Positions 61,001 through 64,000 of a stretch of DNA of 64,000 nt are shown here, one piece after another. Below the pieces are notes generated by a model. The model ran no database searches and had not been told where the DNA came from. It saw only the letters and a list, made by a program, of their open reading frames with translations. Location: assembly GCF_003063375.1 (NCBI RefSeq), contig NZ_NERY01000002.1, positions 62,001 through 126,000 on the forward strand, in the 5' to 3' direction. A program made the position numbers and the translations under genes. How positions within the stretch are numbered: the first letter of the stretch is position 1; the number at the start of each line of letters is the position of its first letter. The DNA comes from Limnohabitans sp. MMS-10A-178 (GTDB taxonomy: Bacteria > Pseudomonadota > Gammaproteobacteria > Burkholderiales > Burkholderiaceae_C).

Positions 61001-61929
61001 TTGTTGTGAATGCTAATGTCAATGCCAAGCCAGATCAGGCTTTAGCGAATTCCAAATCAAGCCAAGTCTCCTCTGTTGCTCAACAACGTTACACAGCTTG
61101 GAGCTTTGGAGATTTACCGGAACTCATGGAGATCAAGAAGGGTGGCCAAAGTTTGATTGGTTTTCCAGCCTTGGTAGACCTTGTCGATGCAGTCCAAATT
61201 GAAGTGTTTGACGAACCTGAAGTGGCTGCGCAAAAGCATCGTGAGGGTTTGCGTCGTTTGTTCGCTTTGCAGATCAAGGACGCCTTGAAGTATTTGGAAA
61301 AGAACATTCCTGATTTGCAGAAGATGGCTGTGGCCTACATGCCCCTGGGAACTGCCGACGAGTTGCGCCAGCAAATCATCGAAGTGGCCCTAGACCGTGC
61401 CTTTTTGATGGACCCGCTGCCTGCTGATGAATTGAGCTTTAAGAAACGCATTGACGAGGGACGCGGGCGGCTGACGCTCATTGCCAATGAAGTAGCCCGT
61501 TTGGCCGGCGTCATTCTGATCGAGTATGCATTGGCTATTCGCAAGATCAAGGACACCAAAAATGCGCCCGAAGCTGTTGCAGATTGTGCACAGCAGTTGC
61601 AGCGCCTAGTTCCCAAACGATTCTTGGCACTCACTCCTTGGGGTCAATTGCAACATTTCTCACGCTACTTGAAGGCCATTGTCTTGCGCCTAGACAAGTG
61701 GCGTGCCGATCCTGCAAGAGATGCAGCTAAGTTGTTGGAGCTAAAACCTCAAGATCAACGCTATTGGCGCCTTGTAGCTGAACGCAAAGGTGCCGTGGAC
61801 GAAAGGATGTTGGAGTTTCGGTGGTTATTGGAAGAGCTGCGTGTGAGTTTCTTTGCGCAAGAACTGCGAACGCCACAACCCGTCAGTGTGAAGCGTCTTG
61901 ACAAAGCATGGGCGCAGCTCAACCACTGA
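58039..61929 (+). CDS. hrpA: ATP-dependent RNA helicase HrpA (DEAH box)
   Basis: 1296 aa, the usual size. Motif I is GETGSGKTTQLPK, motif II DEAHERS, motif III TSATID, and motif VI NQRAGRCGRVANG; then winged-helix, ratchet, OB and the long C-terminal DUF3418 part. Acts on mRNA and stalled ribosomes. Start TTG at 58039; no ATG precedes the helicase core with a good ribosome site. Divergent from argA. Confidence 0.95.
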   Translation: MPLSATPLKIEFPESLPVSAKRDEIAKAMAEHQVIIVCGETGSGKTTQLPKIALTLGRGRLNAPPGQRGKWIGHTQPRRIAASSVAKRIAEELKTPLGDVVGYKVRFQDRLSRDASVKLMTDGILLAETQNDPLLEAYDTLIIDEAHERSLNIDFLLGYLRQILPRRPDLKVVVTSATIDADRFAQHFASSKGPAPVIMVSGRTFPVEMRWRPFEETRDHDLNDAIAEAVDELWSGNAAGDILVFLPGEREIREAADHLRKHLSHSAVTRGAEVLPLFSRLSQADQERVFDSHSGRRIVLATNVAETSLTVPGIRYVIDVGTARVKRYSLRSKVEQLMVEPISQAAANQRAGRCGRVANGICIRLYEEKDFNGRPSFTDPEILRSSLAGVILRMKSLHLGVVDDFPFIEAPSKRAITDGYQLLAELGAVDDANDLTRIGVELARLPLDPRVGRMILEARDRQALDEVLVIASALSVQDVRDRPLEAQAQADQAHVKFDDEKSEFTGYLKLWQWLGEARGGKTPAGAEHKLSNRQYEQLLRQNFVNIRRVREWRDTHTQLHTTVAEHRWQLNTKPASYEQIHMSMLAGLLGNVGCKQDDEEVYLGARGIKFYRHPGAHLSKKPGRWTVVSELVETTRLFGRGIANIEASWLEQVGAHLLRKQLLDPHWEKKSAEVIALERATLYGLVIYSGRRVPFGKVDPQSAREIFIREALVHGQWETNLPFLAANHKMIAKVEELEHKSRRQDVLVDDELIFAFYDQQIPADVCSGRLLEAWYRKEYQRQPQLLLLTREELMRHEAAGITTQAFPKTIRLGGTDCTATYLHEPGDARDGVTVTVPLFVLNQVNEERCEWLVPGLLKDKIHALLKSLPQKPRSRFVPLPDSAGKLAEALGQAEIFGSGSLTDVLLKKVRDISSLDVKRADFKLDMLSAHLFMNLRVVDEHGRQLGMGRNLGALKAEWGSQARGAFQALAQLKVQATTGANHDAPKTIVVNANVNAKPDQALANSKSSQVSSVAQQRYTAWSFGDLPELMEIKKGGQSLIGFPALVDLVDAVQIEVFDEPEVAAQKHREGLRRLFALQIKDALKYLEKNIPDLQKMAVAYMPLGTADELRQQIIEVALDRAFLMDPLPADELSFKKRIDEGRGRLTLIANEVARLAGVILIEYALAIRKIKDTKNAPEAVADCAQQLQRLVPKRFLALTPWGQLQHFSRYLKAIVLRLDKWRADPARDAAKLLELKPQDQRYWRLVAERKGAVDERMLEFRWLLEELRVSFFAQELRTPQPVSVKRLDKAWAQLNH

Positions 61930-61942
61930 TCGTTCAGTGAAT

Positions 61943-62815
61943 TTAGCTGGCTTTGGGCAAGGTCATCAAGGGGATGTCTTTCTCTGCCGCCAACTTGTCT
62001 AACTGTTGCCGTGTCTTGCTGGCTAAAAAGCTGGCAATGGCCACGTGAGTTGATTTGGCAAACAAAGACTTGGGGTCTGACACCTTAATGCCTGCGGCAT
62101 CACACAATGACTTGGCAAAGTGCGGCTCAAGGGCCGCCACAGCCACGCGGCCGTTTTTGCAAGCATAAATTTGGTAGCCTGCGTGTGCACCACCCACAGC
62201 GCCCTTGGGCAAAGTCATGCCCCATTGTCTTGGTAAGGCCAGCCACGCAGCAGCATCACTGAGGGCCACTTCATGAAAGCTGCCCTTGCCAGAGCTGCGT
62301 TGAATTAGAGTGGCCTTTAAAACAGCTTCACTGGCCATCATGGCACCGCCCATATCTGCAAACAGGCTGGTAGGTAAATTCATGCCAGGTACCAAATCAA
62401 CTTCTGCTTGATACGTTAAGTCGTGACCTGGAATTTCTGCCAGTGACCCTGGCGCGCCCACTACGCTCACGCAGCTGAGTTGTGGGAACTGAAGGTGCAG
62501 GGTCTTCCAGCTCAAGCCCAATTTGTTCAAGGCAGAGGGTCTGAACGATGTGAGTAAAACATCCGTTTTTTCGAGTAGCCGATGAAGGGCCTTTTGGCCT
62601 TTCAGATCTTTCAAATCACATGAAATTTGTTTCACGCCCTTGTGGAGGGTTTCGTAACCCTCGGGCGTGTAGTGAGCCATGGGATCGCCTTGTGGCGGAT
62701 TGACCTTGGTGCAGGTGGCGCCCATTTGTGCCAAACGCATGATTGCAGCAGGGCCGGGTAAATTCAGTGCCAAGCTGACAACGCGCACGCCGCGCAAAGT
62801 GGAGTCATTGGACAT
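61943..62815 (-). CDS. CaiB/BaiF CoA-transferase family protein, short form
   Basis: 290 aa from the ATG at 62815, against 360-400 aa for most CaiB/BaiF or alpha-methylacyl-CoA racemase proteins. The N-terminus (LRGVRVVSLALNLPGPAAIMRLAQMGATCTKVNPPQGDPM) is familiar but VNPP replaces the usual VEpP. The helical C-terminal half is shortened. It may still transfer CoA between carboxylic acids or racemise acyl-CoAs, or be in decay. Same strand as, and 27 bp after, the LivF-type gene. Confidence 0.75.
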   Translation of the reverse strand: MSNDSTLRGVRVVSLALNLPGPAAIMRLAQMGATCTKVNPPQGDPMAHYTPEGYETLHKGVKQISCDLKDLKGQKALHRLLEKTDVLLTSFRPSALNKLGLSWKTLHLQFPQLSCVSVVGAPGSLAEIPGHDLTYQAEVDLVPGMNLPTSLFADMGGAMMASEAVLKATLIQRSSGKGSFHEVALSDAAAWLALPRQWGMTLPKGAVGGAHAGYQIYACKNGRVAVAALEPHFAKSLCDAAGIKVSDPKSLFAKSTHVAIASFLASKTRQQLDKLAAEKDIPLMTLPKAS

Positions 62816-62842
62816 AAGGGCGTTGAATGTCAAAGCGATGGT

Positions 62843-63556
62843 TTAAACACCCAGATGCTGGGCCATGATTTCTGGCTGAGATTGAAGCAAGTCGGAAGAG
62901 CCTTCAAAGACCACTTCACCTTTGACCAAAATCACATTGCGATCGGTAATTTTTGTCACATGCTTCCAGTTCTTGTCGACAATGACGCTGCTGATGCCGC
63001 TTTCTTTGATGACGCTGCAGATCCGCCAAATTTCTCGGGCAATGAGTGGCGCCAAACCTTCGGTGGCTTCATCCAAAATCAACACATCCGGGTTGGTCAT
63101 CAGGGCGCGGCCAATGGTTAGCATTTGTTGCTCACCCCCCGACAGTTGTTGGCCGCCATGACCCAAGCGCTCTTTCAAGCGCGGAAAAGTATCGAGCACT
63201 CTGTCGTAGGTCCAATCGTTTTGGCCCTGGGTGCCTGGGCGTGCAGCCATCTTGAGGTTTTCAACCACACTCAAATTGGCAAAAATACCGCGGCCTTCTG
63301 GCACATAGGCGATGCCTTGTTGTGCTACTTCAAAGATGGCACGATTGTTCATGCGCTGACCTTTGATGTGCACTTCGCCAGATCTGGGTGTCACGATGCC
63401 CATGATGGATTTAAGCAATGTACTTTTGCCCATACCATTGCGACCCATGAGGCCGATGGTTTCACCACGCTTCACATCAAAATTGACATTGCGAAGAATG
63501 TGACTGGCCCCGTAAAAGCTGTTGAGGTCCTTCACTTGAATCAATGTGTCACTCAT
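62843..63556 (-). CDS. Liv-type ABC transporter ATP-binding protein (LivF family)
   Basis: 237 aa from the ATG at 63556, one base after the LivG-type stop; a GTG 5 codons earlier is possible. Walker [26 protein letters not shown], and Walker B VLILDEATEGLAP. DEAT in place of DEPT is a known variant. It probably works with the adjacent LivG-type ATPase; permeases would be beyond the window. Confidence 0.92.
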   Translation of the reverse strand: MSDTLIQVKDLNSFYGASHILRNVNFDVKRGETIGLMGRNGMGKSTLLKSIMGIVTPRSGEVHIKGQRMNNRAIFEVAQQGIAYVPEGRGIFANLSVVENLKMAARPGTQGQNDWTYDRVLDTFPRLKERLGHGGQQLSGGEQQMLTIGRALMTNPDVLILDEATEGLAPLIAREIWRICSVIKESGISSVIVDKNWKHVTKITDRNVILVKGEVVFEGSSDLLQSQPEIMAQHLGV

Positions 63557-63557
63557 C

Positions 63558-64000
63558 TCAATGATCCTCACCCAAGTAGGCTGCTTGAACGCTTGCGTCG
63601 GCTCTCACTGCTGCAGGCAGACCGCTTGCAATCACTTGACCGTTGAACATCACGGTAAGCTGATCGGCCAAAGCAAACACCGCATCCATGTCATGCTCGA
63701 CCAGCATCATGGCGTGTGAAACTTTTAAGCGCAGCAGCAACTGCACCATGCTTTCGGCCTCTGCCTGGCCCATGCCCGCCAAGGGTTCGTCTAGCAGCAG
63801 CACCTGTGGCTCGGTGGCCAAGGTCATGGCTATTTCAAGCTGGCGTTGCTCGCCATGGCTGGCAGCACCTGCCATGGCATGACGTCGATTTTCCAAACCG
63901 GCCAATTCAATGGCGCGCTCTGCACGAGCATTCACATCGTTCATGAGACCTGCTTGCGTGAGCCAAGCCATTGGGTTGAAGGGGCCTGGTTGGCTGCGCG
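63558..64000 (-). CDS. Liv-type ABC transporter ATP-binding protein (LivG family), N-terminus beyond window
   Basis: The C-terminal part of a LivG-type ATPase. It shows a signature region ASHGEQRQLEIAMTL, Walker B VLLLDEPLAGMG and switch His in VEHDMD. The Walker A region lies past the window edge. Same operon as the LivF-type gene. Confidence 0.9.
   Translation of the reverse strand, partial: RSQPGPFNPMAWLTQAGLMNDVNARAERAIELAGLENRRHAMAGAASHGEQRQLEIAMTLATEPQVLLLDEPLAGMGQAEAESMVQLLLRLKVSHAMMLVEHDMDAVFALADQLTVMFNGQVIASGLPAAVRADASVQAAYLGEDH

Overview
The window looks like a chromosomal segment of a betaproteobacterium, most likely Burkholderiales/Comamonadaceae. The signs are the gene order cysI-DUF934-cysH-cysD-cysN, Bug/TctC-type binding proteins, and housekeeping genes (fdxA, ferredoxin reductases, mnmC, yggX, dsbB, argA, hrpA) of betaproteobacterial type. 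The genus is not certain from sequence alone. The genome is of moderate GC, and parts of the two islands are visibly GC-richer than the flanks.

Layout. (1) 1-7567: a phosphonate/oxyanion-type ABC transporter (phnE partial, phnC, phnD; minus strand) diverges from an arsenic operon gap-arsJ-arsR-arsC1-aqpS-arsC2-arsH. The operon carries the arsenate-glycolytic-ester export route (GAPDH + ArsJ), two unrelated arsenate reductases, an aquaglyceroporin and ArsH, but no ArsB/Acr3 pump. (2) 7798-9029: an IS3-family element. (3) 9309-9384: an intact tRNA-Asn(GTT) on the minus strand with its own terminator. (4) 9344-30630: a 21 kb integrative island. (5) 30631-38632: an 8 kb island of the same family, in tandem. 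Each island starts with a 5' half of tRNA-Asn plus a tRNA promoter and an array of TCTGGACG/CGTCCAGA motifs. Each ends with a near-identical 346-aa tyrosine integrase and a terminator. A third 5' half plus promoter at 38633-38784 appears to be the original chromosomal one.

Island 1 carries a stress-type core (small Cys-rich protein, UspA, half-size AraC-type HTH protein, hemerythrin) and an aromatic-acid meta-cleavage module. That module has GntR and MarR regulators, a Liv-type ABC importer, a two-subunit Rieske dioxygenase with Rieske ferredoxin, an SDR diol dehydrogenase, a LigB-type extradiol dioxygenase, an ACMSD-type decarboxylase, a meta-cleavage hydrolase, a dienoate hydratase, an MFS transporter, and RidA beyond an IS2-group insertion. 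The chemistry reads like the p-cumate (cmt) scheme: dihydroxylation, rearomatisation, ring cleavage, decarboxylation, hydrolysis, hydration. A ferredoxin reductase and the aldolase/aldehyde dehydrogenase end of the pathway are missing. Island 2 carries an argininosuccinate-lyase-family enzyme, a TctC/Bug receptor, an amidase and a LysR regulator, all high GC.

From 38852 on the sequence is ordinary chromosome: a VF530-type protein; a lipoprotein hydrolase, sulfatase and Bug protein; a TonB-dependent receptor behind a TPP riboswitch; ferredoxin and its reductase; the assimilatory sulfate operon; then mnmC, yggX, fpr, dsbB, argA, hrpA, a short CaiB/BaiF-family gene, and the end of a second Liv-type transporter running off the window.

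The strongest candidate for something undescribed is the tRNA-Asn island family. It integrates so that the 5' half and promoter of the tRNA are replaced by element-borne copies. It closes its boundary with a terminator facing the displaced tRNA promoter, and it carries motif arrays with a repeated 9/18/17-bp spacing.
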